Of a DNA stretch of 64,000 nucleotides, positions 43,150 through 53,210 are shown piece by piece. Each line of letters opens with the position of its first letter. Positions within the stretch are counted from its first letter, which is position 1. Under the pieces are notes generated by a model. It was not told the DNA's origin. It saw nothing but the letters and a program-made list of their open reading frames with translations, and made no database searches. Source of the DNA: Colwellia marinimaniae (GTDB taxonomy: Bacteria; Pseudomonadota; Gammaproteobacteria; Enterobacterales; Alteromonadaceae); the NCBI RefSeq assembly GCF_002207865.1, contig NZ_BDQM01000005.1, positions 124,001 to 188,000 of the forward strand, given 5' to 3'. A program made the translations under genes and the position numbers.

Positions 43150-45622
43150 GTGACTGCCCCCCGTTGGCATGACTAGCTGCACGGGTGCCCTCAGCTGTCA
43201 TTGCTACCTTAACTTGTAATTGATAATGCTGTCCCGCCTGCAAGTTTGTCAGGATATTACCGGTTATTTTTTGTTCATTGAGTAAAATTGTCACTGCGGT
43301 TACCTCACTGCTTTGCTCGATAGTGAAATTGAGTATTGCCCGCCTAAATAATCGCTGACCAGATAAATGTTTTAGCGTTGTCGGCAGTTTTGGCATTATC
43401 TGTAAACCTCGAGCGCAGCCTTTTAAGCCGCACAGCTCTTCGACTAAACAACGATATAACCACGAGGTTGTGCCGGTATTAAATAAATGACTCGAGCGGC
43501 CCGCTTGTTTGGGCAGCTGATGATAAGCACCACGATAATAGTTAGGTACATAGATAGGTAATTGCCCAGTTCTTTGGGCATTTTCAAGTGATGGCAACAT
43601 TTTACTGAGCAAGTCAAAAGCTAAGTTATTTTGTCCTGCTTGATAAAGCGCATAAATATAAAATATTGCCGCGTGATTATAAACAGAGCCATTTTCCGAC
43701 ACCCCAGGATGTTTTTGCGTGATACGGCCAATATCTTCCACCATAGCGGTATAACTTGGCGCCAGCATCATCACCCCTTGTGGCGTGGTCAATTGTTTAG
43801 TGATGGCCGCTATCATCTCGGCTTGCTGATCTTGGTTTGCCGCACCACTGAGCATGGCCCAACTTTGCGGGTTAAGGAATATCTTGCCCTCTTTGTCCTC
43901 ATTTGTACCAAAAACACGACCATCATCGGTAATACCGCGGGCAAACCATTGTCCATGCCATAAGTGTTTATTTACCGCACTATTGATGGCTTGGGCAGCA
44001 AATCGATATTCATCATACTTTTGCTTGCTAATGCTAATGTCGTATTCGACACAAAGATCACACCAGGTTGTTAGTGCATAGGCTGTAGCTAAAGATAGCC
44101 AGGCAGAAACGCCTTTACCTTGATAACCGACCATATTCATCGGATCGCACCAATCGCCTTGCTCAATAAAGCTCAAGCCGCGATGATCGGTGGCATTAAT
44201 AAGGTAATCCAAGGCTAATTCTATATGGCTGGCAAAAGATTGCTCTGCTGTTGAATCAGCAAAAGCGATCATTTCACTGAGTAAACTGACATCAGCGCTT
44301 TCATTTAAATAGACCGATAAACAGATAGGCAACCACACACCATGATCTGCATGAGGTACTTGATTAATATATTTAAGCTGTGCGTCTTGATGCAGCAAAA
44401 CCCCCTCTGGCATAGCTCCGCTAATGGCTTGTTGAGAAACAGCTAAAATATAAGCTTTACGTGTCTGCTGGGCATGAATAAAAGCCATGCCCATATTATC
44501 TTGAATATAGTTTCGAGTTTGTGGGTCTGTGCTCAAACGATTAACATCGCCGTGGTAAAACATTTGTCTTGGTAACCAATGATTGAAAAAATCATCAAAG
44601 CCGTTATTTCCGGTACCATTGCCATTGTCACAGTCACTGTTAATGGTTAAACACGCTTTGCTTTGTGCTATGTAGTCTCGATAGGACTTTTCCGTTTGAC
44701 TTCGTTGCCTATGGCCCAAATATTTTTCTTTAATTATCGCGATTTCAGCTTCATCTTTGGCTGGACCAAACAGAAATTGATAGCTTTTACCTTCACTGGC
44801 TAATAACTGTTGCTTAAATTGCATGACCGCAACAGGGGTTTCGTAACGTGCTTCAACATTCTCTAACAACTCAGCCTGCAGGGCACTCGGTTGATGCAAA
44901 CCGCCTTCGCCTTCAAAGACCTTTTGATTAGCATGCCAAGCCGTCGGGCGAGTATCACTAAGAAAGAAGGTTTTGTCTTTAAACTGCTTGTTTTTAAAAT
45001 AATCGGTCACTTTTTGATAGGGCGTTACCGAATCAGCGACAATAGCATTTAAGGTCTCGTTATAGCTTGCTGACTGATTCATCCACGACATATAACCAAT
45101 AGTGAAATACGGATAGATGCTAATATTTTTCGTCTTTTCCGTTAGGTTTAGTACCGAAAAAAACCAACACTCCACTAAGTCATCTTTAGTCAAATTAACC
45201 TTGATGCTGATGTGCAAACCAAAGTGTTCAATTGACCAAGTAATGTCACTATGGCCGAGCTCAAAAGAAAATTTATCGAGTTCCACCCGCATGGGTTCAT
45301 AGGGCAGTGAAATGATTTCACCACTGTCTTCATCTTTGAGGTAGAAAAATCGTCCGGGATGATGAGTAAAATAGCTATGTTCCGGTTGAATAAAGCTTTT
45401 AGCTTCCATATTTGGCGCGTAAGAATACTTAGCTGGCTCGGGCTGCATAAACTGTGAATTAACATAACCACGACAATTGACTTGCATCACCATGGAACTG
45501 TTCCATAAAAAACCGGTCGCATTAGGTAATTTCGTCGGACTGGTTAGCTTTATTTTATTATCACCAGCAACCGCGTTATCTATAGAGATCAAAGGCAACT
45601 TAGGTCTAGGTAACTTAGGCAT
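43142..45622 (-). CDS. GH94 phosphorylase, probably cellobionic acid phosphorylase
   Basis: An 826-residue cytoplasmic GH94 enzyme without signal peptide. It shows the GH94 beta-sandwich N domain (NATGFLWNSSMVMQVNCRG, EHSYFTHHPGRFFYL), the linker, and the (alpha/alpha)6 barrel with the catalytic acid in QGDWCDPMNMVG (Asp490), YHGDVNRLSTDPQTRNYIQD, SWAMLSG and HPGVSENGSVYNHAA. The DWCDPMN string differs from the DWND of cellobiose and chitobiose phosphorylases and, to my memory, resembles cellobionic acid phosphorylase. The adjoining gluconokinase supports the reaction cellobionate plus phosphate to glucose-1-phosphate plus gluconate. It overlaps the stop of the GPH symporter and the start of gntK by eight bases each. 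Other GH94 specificities are possible. Confidence 0.88.
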   Translation of the reverse strand: MPKLPRPKLPLISIDNAVAGDNKIKLTSPTKLPNATGFLWNSSMVMQVNCRGYVNSQFMQPEPAKYSYAPNMEAKSFIQPEHSYFTHHPGRFFYLKDEDSGEIISLPYEPMRVELDKFSFELGHSDITWSIEHFGLHISIKVNLTKDDLVECWFFSVLNLTEKTKNISIYPYFTIGYMSWMNQSASYNETLNAIVADSVTPYQKVTDYFKNKQFKDKTFFLSDTRPTAWHANQKVFEGEGGLHQPSALQAELLENVEARYETPVAVMQFKQQLLASEGKSYQFLFGPAKDEAEIAIIKEKYLGHRQRSQTEKSYRDYIAQSKACLTINSDCDNGNGTGNNGFDDFFNHWLPRQMFYHGDVNRLSTDPQTRNYIQDNMGMAFIHAQQTRKAYILAVSQQAISGAMPEGVLLHQDAQLKYINQVPHADHGVWLPICLSVYLNESADVSLLSEMIAFADSTAEQSFASHIELALDYLINATDHRGLSFIEQGDWCDPMNMVGYQGKGVSAWLSLATAYALTTWCDLCVEYDISISKQKYDEYRFAAQAINSAVNKHLWHGQWFARGITDDGRVFGTNEDKEGKIFLNPQSWAMLSGAANQDQQAEMIAAITKQLTTPQGVMMLAPSYTAMVEDIGRITQKHPGVSENGSVYNHAAIFYIYALYQAGQNNLAFDLLSKMLPSLENAQRTGQLPIYVPNYYRGAYHQLPKQAGRSSHLFNTGTTSWLYRCLVEELCGLKGCARGLQIMPKLPTTLKHLSGQRLFRRAILNFTIEQSSEVTAVTILLNEQKITGNILTNLQAGQHYQLQVKVAMTAEGTRAASHANGGQSHD

Positions 45623-47048
45623 TAACGGCTCCTGTTGTTCCTGTTTTCTCCTCAGCAGTATTAGGATTTTCTTGCTGCGCTAACGCTTCCCGTGCTATTT
45701 TTTCCTGTATAAGTAATTCACCTTGCAACTTCTGCAGCTGCGGATCATCTAAGGGGTAAAAATAAATTACTGGCACAGCAATGGCGGCAAAAATAGCCGG
45801 CAGCAAGCTCATCAGTAAGACTATGCCTTCTTGTGACGAGCCGGTTTGCACCTGATTGGCAATATAACCTAATGAAGACAGCGTCCAACCAATCATAGCG
45901 CCCGCAAGGGCACCACCAAGTTTTTGTGCAAAGGCAGCAGCGGAAAATATCATCGCCGTGGCCCGACGCCCAGTGCGCCATTGCGAGAAATCCGCGGTAT
46001 CGGCATACATGGAAAAAACTAACGGTGATTTTGGCCCCAGTGCTAAACCAATCATAATTTGTAAAATAAACATCAAGGTAATGTTATCACTCGGCACAAA
46101 ATAGAAAATAACTGACAGTAGCGCGACAAGTGTCATCAGTATCATGAGCAAGCGACGTTTATCAATAAACTTGGTTAATAGTGGCGTCGACGCTGCGCCA
46201 ATGGCTAAAGCAATCATGTAAGCCATAGCAAAGCTGCCAATTAAATCGGGACGTTCAACATAATATTTAAAATAGAAAGTGCCGCTACTGCCTCTTAATG
46301 AGATAGTCATCATGATGATAAGTGCTAAGACAAAAAGAATCTTCCAAGGGGAATTCTGCGTCAAATCTTTTAAATCTTGTAATACCGGTGTTTTTTGCTG
46401 TGCGGGTGGCGATATACGCTCCGTGGTTGATAAAAAAGTAATAACAAAAAGTACCCCAGCAACTAAACCATAAGTAAGCATAGTAAGCTGCCAACCAAGT
46501 GCTTCATCACCCTGCCCTAAGTAATTTACCAACTCAGGTGTCATATAAGCGACCAAACTACCACCTGAAAAAGCGCCAATAAAACGAAAGCTGGTTAAAG
46601 TGGTTCTTTGCTGACTATCACCGGTAACTACACCCAGTAAGGCGCCATAAGGTACATTTATAAAGGTGTATGCCAACATCATAAAGATGTAAGTGCCATA
46701 AGCCCAAATTAATTTATTACTATCACTGGTATCAGGCACGGTAAAAGTAAGTACCCCTGCGGCAATCATGGGGATAATACCCCAGAGTAAATAGGGCCTG
46801 AATTTACCAAAGCGGGTATTTGTTCTATCCGCAATGGCACCCATTAGCGGATCAGAGAATGCATCAATAAGCCGAGTCACTAACATCATAGTGCCGACAG
46901 CAGCGGCTGATAAGCCAAAAACATCGGTATAAAAAATAAACAGGAAGACATCAAAGACCCGCCAATAAAAGTTCGAAGCGACATCGCCACAGGCGTAACC
47001 CACCTTTTCACCTAAGTTAAGCTGATGCTGTTTTATATTTTTTATCAT
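45615..47048 (-). CDS. GPH-family sugar:cation symporter, first gene of the GH94 operon
   Basis: A 477-residue MelB-type glycoside-pentoside-hexuronide symporter with about twelve membrane helices. Family blocks are GEKVGYACGDVASNFYW, the DAFSDPLMGAIADRTNTRFGKFRPY segment in two parts, and NVPYGALLGVVT. I chose ATG 47048 because the frame above it opens only with TTG. Its stop overlaps the GH94 start (ATGCCTAA). With the phosphorylase and gluconokinase behind it, the likely cargo is cellobionate or a related aldonic disaccharide. A perfect LacI-type operator lies about 95 bp upstream. A second GPH gene opens at the right end of the window. Confidence 0.92.
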   Translation of the reverse strand: MIKNIKQHQLNLGEKVGYACGDVASNFYWRVFDVFLFIFYTDVFGLSAAAVGTMMLVTRLIDAFSDPLMGAIADRTNTRFGKFRPYLLWGIIPMIAAGVLTFTVPDTSDSNKLIWAYGTYIFMMLAYTFINVPYGALLGVVTGDSQQRTTLTSFRFIGAFSGGSLVAYMTPELVNYLGQGDEALGWQLTMLTYGLVAGVLFVITFLSTTERISPPAQQKTPVLQDLKDLTQNSPWKILFVLALIIMMTISLRGSSGTFYFKYYVERPDLIGSFAMAYMIALAIGAASTPLLTKFIDKRRLLMILMTLVALLSVIFYFVPSDNITLMFILQIMIGLALGPKSPLVFSMYADTADFSQWRTGRRATAMIFSAAAFAQKLGGALAGAMIGWTLSSLGYIANQVQTGSSQEGIVLLMSLLPAIFAAIAVPVIYFYPLDDPQLQKLQGELLIQEKIAREALAQQENPNTAEEKTGTTGAVNA

Positions 47049-47139
47049 TATGAGGCTCGCTGTTATTACCAAAAGTTACCTTTGTGCATCAAAGCCACAA
47101 AACCCTAGTTACAATTTCCTGTCATCTCACACCACCAAA

Positions 47140-47153
47140 TGTAAGCGCTTACA
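47140..47153. promoter_or_regulatory. LacI-type operator for the GH94 operon
   Basis: A perfect TGTAAGCGCTTACA palindrome about 95 bp upstream of the GPH symporter start on the minus strand. Confidence 0.8.
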
Positions 47154-47348
47154 AATATACTGGCATTTGTATTATTTTCAAGCTGTAATTTATATAAGAA
47201 AAACAACAAATAATCTAATAACCTGTTTAATATAGTATTTACCTTAAAAATATAATTAAGCGCTGTATATAAACTGTGCTTTTAGTGTATAAACTTTAAT
47301 TTAAATTGAAATACTTATTGACCTCTTTTTATTATTAACTTACCTTTA

Positions 47349-47438
47349 TGTAAGCGCTTACATTGTTACTTTATTTTGCAACTTGTCAAAACAATCTGAT
47401 GTGTTATATTTTTTTGTACAATCTTGTAAGCGCTTACA
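47349..47438. promoter_or_regulatory. Two LacI-type operators for the second TonB receptor
   Basis: Perfect TGTAAGCGCTTACA palindromes at 47349-47362 and 47425-47438, 76 bp apart, ending 47 bp before the receptor start. The spacing would allow DNA looping. With the site at 47140, the divergent region has three copies. Confidence 0.85.
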
Positions 47439-47484
47439 CTAAAATGATAATTATAAAATGGTCCACTAAGACTGAGGATGTAAC

Positions 47485-50400
47485 ATGATTCAGAAAACAT
47501 TCACCAGAACAAGAATTGCAACAAGCTTGTCATTGATACTTGGGGCAACTGCGTTGCCGGCAATATCAGCAGAAGAAGTATCAGCAAATGCTGCCGCACA
47601 TAGCGACGTCGAAGTTATCGAAGTAACGGGCATGCGTTCAAGTATCAAAGAATCTACGCGTTTGAAGCGTGATGCTATCGGTGTGGTTGATGCCATCTCT
47701 GCTGAAGATATTGGTAAGTTCCCTGATACTAACTTAGCTGAATCGCTACAGCGTATTACCGGTGTTTCAATTGACCGTTCAAATGGTGAGGGTAGCAGAG
47801 TAACTGTTCGTGGCTTTGGTCCTCAGTACAACATGGTCACCTTAAATGGTCGCCTTATGGCTTCATCTACCTTACCTGACGGTGGTGGCGCTTCTGATAA
47901 CAGAGCTTTTGATTTCCAAAATCTTGCGTCTGATGCGGTTAAGTCGGTAGAAATATACAAAACAGCCAATGCTGCTGCTGCAAGTGGTGGTATTGGTGCA
48001 ACCATTAACATTACTACGGCTAAACCACTTGATAACCCAGGTTTTATTGCTAGCATAGGTGGTAAAGCCATGATGGACACCTCAGTAAGAGATGGTGTTC
48101 GTGATTACAGTGACCAAGTAACACCTGAACTTTCTGGTTTATTAAGCTGGACTGATGAAGATGAGATGTTTGGTGCTTCTTTCACAGGTAGCTTTTCTCA
48201 ACGTGATAGTAGCTCAACGTCTGCTAACATTGATCAATGGCGTAACGGTGTATATGACGGTACTGTGCCTGATATGGTGCCAGGTACTGCAGTACCAAAT
48301 ACGCCAACGATGCTAAATAATCCTCCTGGTATGGGTGAAAACTTTGCATTACCTTCAAGTATTTCTTACCGTTTATGGGATAGACAACGTGAACGTACTA
48401 ACGCACAACTAACCTTGCAATATCGCCCTATAGAAACTATTACCGCGACTTTTGATTATACCTACTCTAAATTAGAACAAGAGCAACAAGGTACTGAATT
48501 ATCTATTTGGATGTCTGACTATAAAAGTGACATCACATTTACTGATGGTTTAAACCCTTCGCCATTACACTATGCTGAAGATAAAAGAGATCAAGCACCT
48601 CGTGATATTGCAACAAAACAAAAATATCGTAATTCAATCACCGAAGATGTAGCTATTGGTCTGAACTTAGTTTGGGAAGTTAATGATGATTTAACCTTAG
48701 CGTTTGATTATAACGACTCTTCTTCTGAGTCTTCACCGATGTCAAGCTATGGTAATGATGTCACTTTCGGTATTGGTTCTAACATTTTAGCACAACAAGG
48801 CGGTTACTTCGGTACCTCTGGTCTTCCAGACATCATGGTTGGCTTTGATGATTGTGATTCTCGCATTGGTTTAAACTGTAATAAGGCATTTGACGTCAGC
48901 GATGTGGGTAGCTCTATTTACCAAAAATCACATGCTTACAATACCAATGATATTACTCAAATTCGTATCGACGGTACCTGGGAATTTGAAGACGGTCAAA
49001 TCGATTTTGGTGTTGAATCAAGAGAGATGGATAACCACTCGACTCAATCAAGTACTAACCAATCTATGGGTGATTGGGGGGTAAACAACCCTGGTGAAAT
49101 TCCTGCCTCGATGTTAGATGCTATCGATTTTAATGATTCATTAGACGATTACAAAGTAGCTGGTTGGACACAGGCTTTCCGTGGCGACACTATTGCATTA
49201 GCCAATTGGGCAGCGCCTGTGTATGGCTTAGATTTAGCACGTGATACAGCCCTTGCAACTGACCGTCGTATTCAAGAAGATGTTACCGCGGCTTATGTAA
49301 AATTCTCTTACGCCGGTTACATCTCTGATCTGCCTTATAACATTTCTGTAGGTGTACGTTATGAAGATACTAAATCCACTTCAACGGCTAATATTGCTGC
49401 ACCTACCGCGGTACGCTGGGTAAGTAATAATGACTTTACCGTAGATCAAGGTGCCTTTGTCGATGCTGAAATGCGTAGTGAGTCAAATTCTTATAGTCAC
49501 TTTTTACCTAATATCGATTTTGATATTGACTTAACAGATAACCTCAAAGCCCGTGTTTCATTCGGTCAAACCATTGCTCGCCCTACCTATGGTCAATTAA
49601 GTAATGCGGTAAGTATTACTGGCGGCCCTGGTGCACCAACAGTGCTTAATGAGCTAAATGGCTCGGCAACTCAAGGTAGAGCATCACTGGTACCTTTAGA
49701 ATCAACTAACATTGATATTTCAGTAGAATGGTATTTTGACGATACCAGTTATGTCTCTGCGGGTTACTTCAGAAAAGACGTTGATAAATTTATCGGTAAT
49801 GCACCGATTATCGGTGATTATTATGGTTTAAGAGATCCAAGTGCCGGCCCAAGAGCTTTACAAGCGATTGAGGATTTAAATGCCGCTGGTATTGCCGTTA
49901 ACGAAACAACCTTGTTCTCACAAGTTGCAGCGACTCAGTTAGGTGAAACAATTTATGCTGACGGTCATACCGATAACTACTATGAAAAAGAAGTCGATGT
50001 TTTTGCTAACAGCGACGATCCATTAATGAACTTTTTATCACAATCACCAACGAACAACAAAAGTGCCGTTATTGATGGTATGGAATTCGCGGTGCAGCAT
50101 TTCTTTGGCGATAGTGGTTTTGGTTTTCAAGCAAACTATACCCTTGTTAATGGTGATATAGAGTTCGATTTAGCCTCTACAGCTACCCAGTTTGCTTTAC
50201 TTGGTTTAAGTGACACGGCTAACTTAGTATTGTTATATGAAATGGATAATTTCTCAGCACGTATTGCTTATAACTGGCGTGACGAATTCTTAAACAATGC
50301 GGCAATTTATTCAAATGAGCCGGAGTTTACTGAAGAGTACTCACAACTTGATTTCAGTATTGGTTATCAAGTGACTGAGCAGTTCTCAATGTCATTTGCA

Positions 50401-50514
50401 GGTATTAACATTACTGGTGAAGACCCGCGTAAACATGGTCGAACAGCTAACCAGTTAACTTCTGCTGAAGAGTGGAGTGCACGTTATGAGTTAGGTCTTC
50501 GTTACACTTTCTAA
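47485..50514 (+). CDS. TonB-dependent receptor, TonB-Xanth-Caul type (second)
   Basis: A 1,009-residue outer-membrane receptor. A signal peptide ends near LPAISA. A TonB-box-like stretch (DVEVIEVTGMRSS) is followed by the plug (AIGVVDAISAEDIGKFPD, NLAESLQRITGVSIDRS, SRVTVRGFGPQYNMVTLNGR, SGGIGATINITTAKP) and a barrel ending SARYELGLRYTF. GAGGA precedes the ATG. Two perfect LacI-type operators upstream predict strong induction by the locus sugar. A SapC gene and a halogenase-like gene follow on the same strand after a terminator. Ligand is likely a beta-gluco-oligosaccharide. Confidence 0.95.
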   Translation: MIQKTFTRTRIATSLSLILGATALPAISAEEVSANAAAHSDVEVIEVTGMRSSIKESTRLKRDAIGVVDAISAEDIGKFPDTNLAESLQRITGVSIDRSNGEGSRVTVRGFGPQYNMVTLNGRLMASSTLPDGGGASDNRAFDFQNLASDAVKSVEIYKTANAAAASGGIGATINITTAKPLDNPGFIASIGGKAMMDTSVRDGVRDYSDQVTPELSGLLSWTDEDEMFGASFTGSFSQRDSSSTSANIDQWRNGVYDGTVPDMVPGTAVPNTPTMLNNPPGMGENFALPSSISYRLWDRQRERTNAQLTLQYRPIETITATFDYTYSKLEQEQQGTELSIWMSDYKSDITFTDGLNPSPLHYAEDKRDQAPRDIATKQKYRNSITEDVAIGLNLVWEVNDDLTLAFDYNDSSSESSPMSSYGNDVTFGIGSNILAQQGGYFGTSGLPDIMVGFDDCDSRIGLNCNKAFDVSDVGSSIYQKSHAYNTNDITQIRIDGTWEFEDGQIDFGVESREMDNHSTQSSTNQSMGDWGVNNPGEIPASMLDAIDFNDSLDDYKVAGWTQAFRGDTIALANWAAPVYGLDLARDTALATDRRIQEDVTAAYVKFSYAGYISDLPYNISVGVRYEDTKSTSTANIAAPTAVRWVSNNDFTVDQGAFVDAEMRSESNSYSHFLPNIDFDIDLTDNLKARVSFGQTIARPTYGQLSNAVSITGGPGAPTVLNELNGSATQGRASLVPLESTNIDISVEWYFDDTSYVSAGYFRKDVDKFIGNAPIIGDYYGLRDPSAGPRALQAIEDLNAAGIAVNETTLFSQVAATQLGETIYADGHTDNYYEKEVDVFANSDDPLMNFLSQSPTNNKSAVIDGMEFAVQHFFGDSGFGFQANYTLVNGDIEFDLASTATQFALLGLSDTANLVLLYEMDNFSARIAYNWRDEFLNNAAIYSNEPEFTEEYSQLDFSIGYQVTEQFSMSFAGINITGEDPRKHGRTANQLTSAEEWSARYELGLRYTF

Positions 50515-50574
50515 GTCATACGAATATAAGCTCTTAGCTAATAACTAAGAGTCACCTAATAAGTAAGTATAAAT

Positions 50575-50612
50575 AAACCGCTAAACCTTAAAATTTGGCG
50601 GTTTATTTTTAT
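50575..50612 (+). terminator. Rho-independent terminator after the second TonB receptor
   Basis: AAACCGCTAAA (50575-50585) pairs with TTTGGCGGTTT (50594-50604), followed by ATTTTTATC. It lies about 60 bp beyond the receptor stop. In the rest of 50515-50848 only an 8-bp microsatellite (TAAAGTAT, 3.75 copies, 50704-50733) stands out. Confidence 0.85.
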
Positions 50613-50848
50613 CTAAAGTACAAATACTCAACACTAAAAAACAAGTAATAGAGCAAAATATAGATAATATTTTATAAAGTGATCTTTCTCCCAGAACCTT
50701 TTATAAAGTATTAAAGTATTAAAGTATTAAAGTTAAATAGCAAAATTAGTACCTTAAATTATGAAAATATAGGAATATGTAGCTGTAAATAAAATAAAAA
50801 AATGTTAAACAAGTAAATTAAACAAGCATTCATCTATAGGACTTTTTC

Positions 50849-51565
50849 ATGGCTAATCACGACATTCTCGATAATAAAAATCACCAAGACATTAAAGTTA
50901 TCACCCATTTTGACGACAAATTTTCAGAAAAAATTAACAGTGCTTTGATATTCCCTAACGAAATTAAAGCAGCACAGCGTGACTACCCTATTCTATTTAT
51001 TAAAAACCCTGAAACAGGTCAGTTTCAAAGTGTAGTATTACTGGGCTTAGTCGCTGGAGAGAACCTCTATATTAATAACGGTTGGCAAGCCAGCTATATC
51101 CCGGCGATGATTAATAAAGGCCCATTTATTATTGGTTTTGAAGAAAAAGAAGAAAATGGCGAAAAGGTTAAGCAGCCGATAGTTGCCATTGATATGGACA
51201 ATCCAAGAGTGAACAAAGAAAGTGGCGAGGCACTATTTTTAGACGATGGTCAGGCTAGCCCTTATCTTGTGCAAGTAAACCAATCGTTAAAAACACTGCA
51301 TGATGGTTCACAGCTAAGCCAACAAATGTTTGCAGCATTTTTAAAAAATGATTTAATTGAAGCTGTTGCTTTAAATATTGAGTTAAACAATGGTGAAAAA
51401 ATTTCTCTGCAAGGCAATTATACCCTTAATGAAGAAAAGCTAGCTAAGCTCAGTGGTGACGCTTTGAATGAGCTGCATAGCTCGGGTTTATTAAGACTAG
51501 CCTATTTTATTACCGCTTCTTTGGGTAATATTCAACGATTAGTAGACTTAAAAAACAAGCAATAG
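50849..51565 (+). CDS. SapC-family protein
   Basis: A 238-residue protein of the SapC family (named after a Campylobacter surface-layer-linked protein), common beside TonB receptors and halogenase-like genes in marine and plant-associated Proteobacteria. Family blocks are SALIFPNEIKAAQRDYPILF, GQFQSVVLLGLVAGENLYI, GWQASYIPAMINKGPFIIG and LFLDDGQASPYL. No signal peptide is visible. An AGGA ribosome site precedes the ATG. The halogenase-like gene follows 38 bp behind, so the two form an operon. The biochemical role of the family is unknown. Confidence 0.88.
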   Translation: MANHDILDNKNHQDIKVITHFDDKFSEKINSALIFPNEIKAAQRDYPILFIKNPETGQFQSVVLLGLVAGENLYINNGWQASYIPAMINKGPFIIGFEEKEENGEKVKQPIVAIDMDNPRVNKESGEALFLDDGQASPYLVQVNQSLKTLHDGSQLSQQMFAAFLKNDLIEAVALNIELNNGEKISLQGNYTLNEEKLAKLSGDALNELHSSGLLRLAYFITASLGNIQRLVDLKNKQ

Positions 51566-51603
51566 TTTACCCGCTAACATCAGCAAAAAATTTTGAGGCT
51601 TAA

Positions 51604-53088
51604 ATGAATAATCATAAAATTACTAAAATAGTTATTGCTGGTGGCGGAACTGCCGGTTGGATGGCAGCAGCTTCCTTGTCAAAGTTGTTAGGTAAATCCT
51701 TTGATATCACCTTAGTGGAGTCAGATGAAATTGGCACTGTCGGTGTTGGTGAAGCAGCAATTCCAACACTAACCGCATTTCATCGTTTACTGGGCATCAA
51801 TGAACAAGCCTTTATGAAAGCAACCCATGCCACGTTCAAATTAGGTATAAGCTTTGAAAACTGGAAAAAGGGTGATGATGAATACATGCACGGTTTTGGC
51901 CGTGTCGGCAAAGAATGTTGGGCGGGCGAATTTCAGCACTTTTGGTTACACGGCAAGCAAAACAACATTGACTTCGGTTTTGAACATTATTCCCCAGAAA
52001 TTCAAGCCGCTAAAGCTGAGAAATTCGCCCTTGCAAAAGGCGGTTTAAATTACTCCTATCATTTAGATGCCAGCCTTTATGCAAAATTTTTACGTACCTT
52101 TGCCGAGGCACATGGTGTTAAACGCATAGAAGGTAAAATTATCGACGTCGCCAAAGATAGCAAAACGGGTGACATTAAATCGCTGCAACTTGCCAACGGC
52201 AATGTTATTGAAGGTCAGTTATTTATTGATTGTACTGGCTTTGTTGGCTTACTTATCGAAAAAGCATTACATACAGGTTATGAAGATTGGTCACACTGGT
52301 TACCCTGTGACAGTGCTGTAGCCGTACAAACGAAATCAGTATCAGCCCCGTTACCTTATACCCGTTCTATCGCCCGTGAAAGTGGCTGGCAATGGCGTAT
52401 TCCATTACAGCATAGAGTGGGTAATGGCTTAGTGTTTTGCAGTAAATATTTGGCTGATGATGATGCCAAAACCTTGTTGATGAATAACATTGAAGGTGAG
52501 CCGATTAAGCAACCAAGAGTGATTAAGTTTAAGACGGGTCGCCGCAGAAAAGGCTGGAATAAAAACTGTGTTGCCTTAGGTTTATCGAGTGGTTTCTTAG
52601 AGCCGTTGGAATCAACCAGTATTCATTTGATCATGTCAGGTATATTACGATTAATCCGACTATTTCCTTTCGAGGGTATAAGCCCGTCCGCTGTTAACGA
52701 ATATAACCAACAACTGACCACTGAACTTGAGCATATCAGAGACTTTATTATTTTACATTACCATGCTACTGAGCGAGCTGACACACCGTTTTGGCAGTAC
52801 TGTAAAAATATGGAAATACCTGACTCGCTTAAACAAAGACTAGCTTTATTCAAAGAAACTGGACGTATATTCACCTCTGAAGGCGAATTATTCCGTGTTG
52901 ATTCATGGGCACAAGTCATGTTGGGACAAGGTGTCTATCCTGAGCAGTACCATCAAATTGCCGCTATTATGAAACCACATGAACTCGATAAATTCTTAAG
53001 CGATATAAGACAGACAATTGATAAAGCGGTCGCAAACCTTCCTTCCCATCAAAGCTTTTTAGAGCAGTATTGCCGTTCAAGCCGCTAA
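51604..53088 (+). CDS. Tryptophan-halogenase-family flavoprotein (2 of 3)
   Basis: A 494-residue FAD-dependent halogenase-fold protein, closely related to the one at 36830. GGGTAG is at residues 13-18, VGEAAIP at about 48-54, the catalytic Lys at position 79 (ATFKLGISF, the same number as in PrnA), then GWQWRIPLQHRVGNG and EPLESTSIHL with the Glu-Ser pair. The motif set for hypohalous acid formation is complete. It follows SapC by 38 bp with a TGAGG ribosome site. Whether it halogenates anything, or is a flavin monooxygenase acting on glycan or phenolic groups, cannot be told. Confidence 0.9.
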   Translation: MNNHKITKIVIAGGGTAGWMAAASLSKLLGKSFDITLVESDEIGTVGVGEAAIPTLTAFHRLLGINEQAFMKATHATFKLGISFENWKKGDDEYMHGFGRVGKECWAGEFQHFWLHGKQNNIDFGFEHYSPEIQAAKAEKFALAKGGLNYSYHLDASLYAKFLRTFAEAHGVKRIEGKIIDVAKDSKTGDIKSLQLANGNVIEGQLFIDCTGFVGLLIEKALHTGYEDWSHWLPCDSAVAVQTKSVSAPLPYTRSIARESGWQWRIPLQHRVGNGLVFCSKYLADDDAKTLLMNNIEGEPIKQPRVIKFKTGRRRKGWNKNCVALGLSSGFLEPLESTSIHLIMSGILRLIRLFPFEGISPSAVNEYNQQLTTELEHIRDFIILHYHATERADTPFWQYCKNMEIPDSLKQRLALFKETGRIFTSEGELFRVDSWAQVMLGQGVYPEQYHQIAAIMKPHELDKFLSDIRQTIDKAVANLPSHQSFLEQYCRSSR

Positions 53089-53210
53089 TCTAATCGGCTC
53101 AATTAACGTGCTAGTAAGTAACGAATAAGTTTTAGTCTGACATTGCTCATCTGCACATAAAAACAATATCGTGCACGTACTTATCCCAGTAACTACGTGC
53201 ATAAAAACAA

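Noticed and set aside
43142..45622. Annotation of the GH94 gene as cellobiose or cyclic beta-1,2-glucan related phosphorylase
   Set aside because: The active-site string differs from cellobiose phosphorylase and the protein lacks the large N-terminal parts of cyclic glucan synthases; the gluconokinase next door favours an aldonic acid product. Still not proven.
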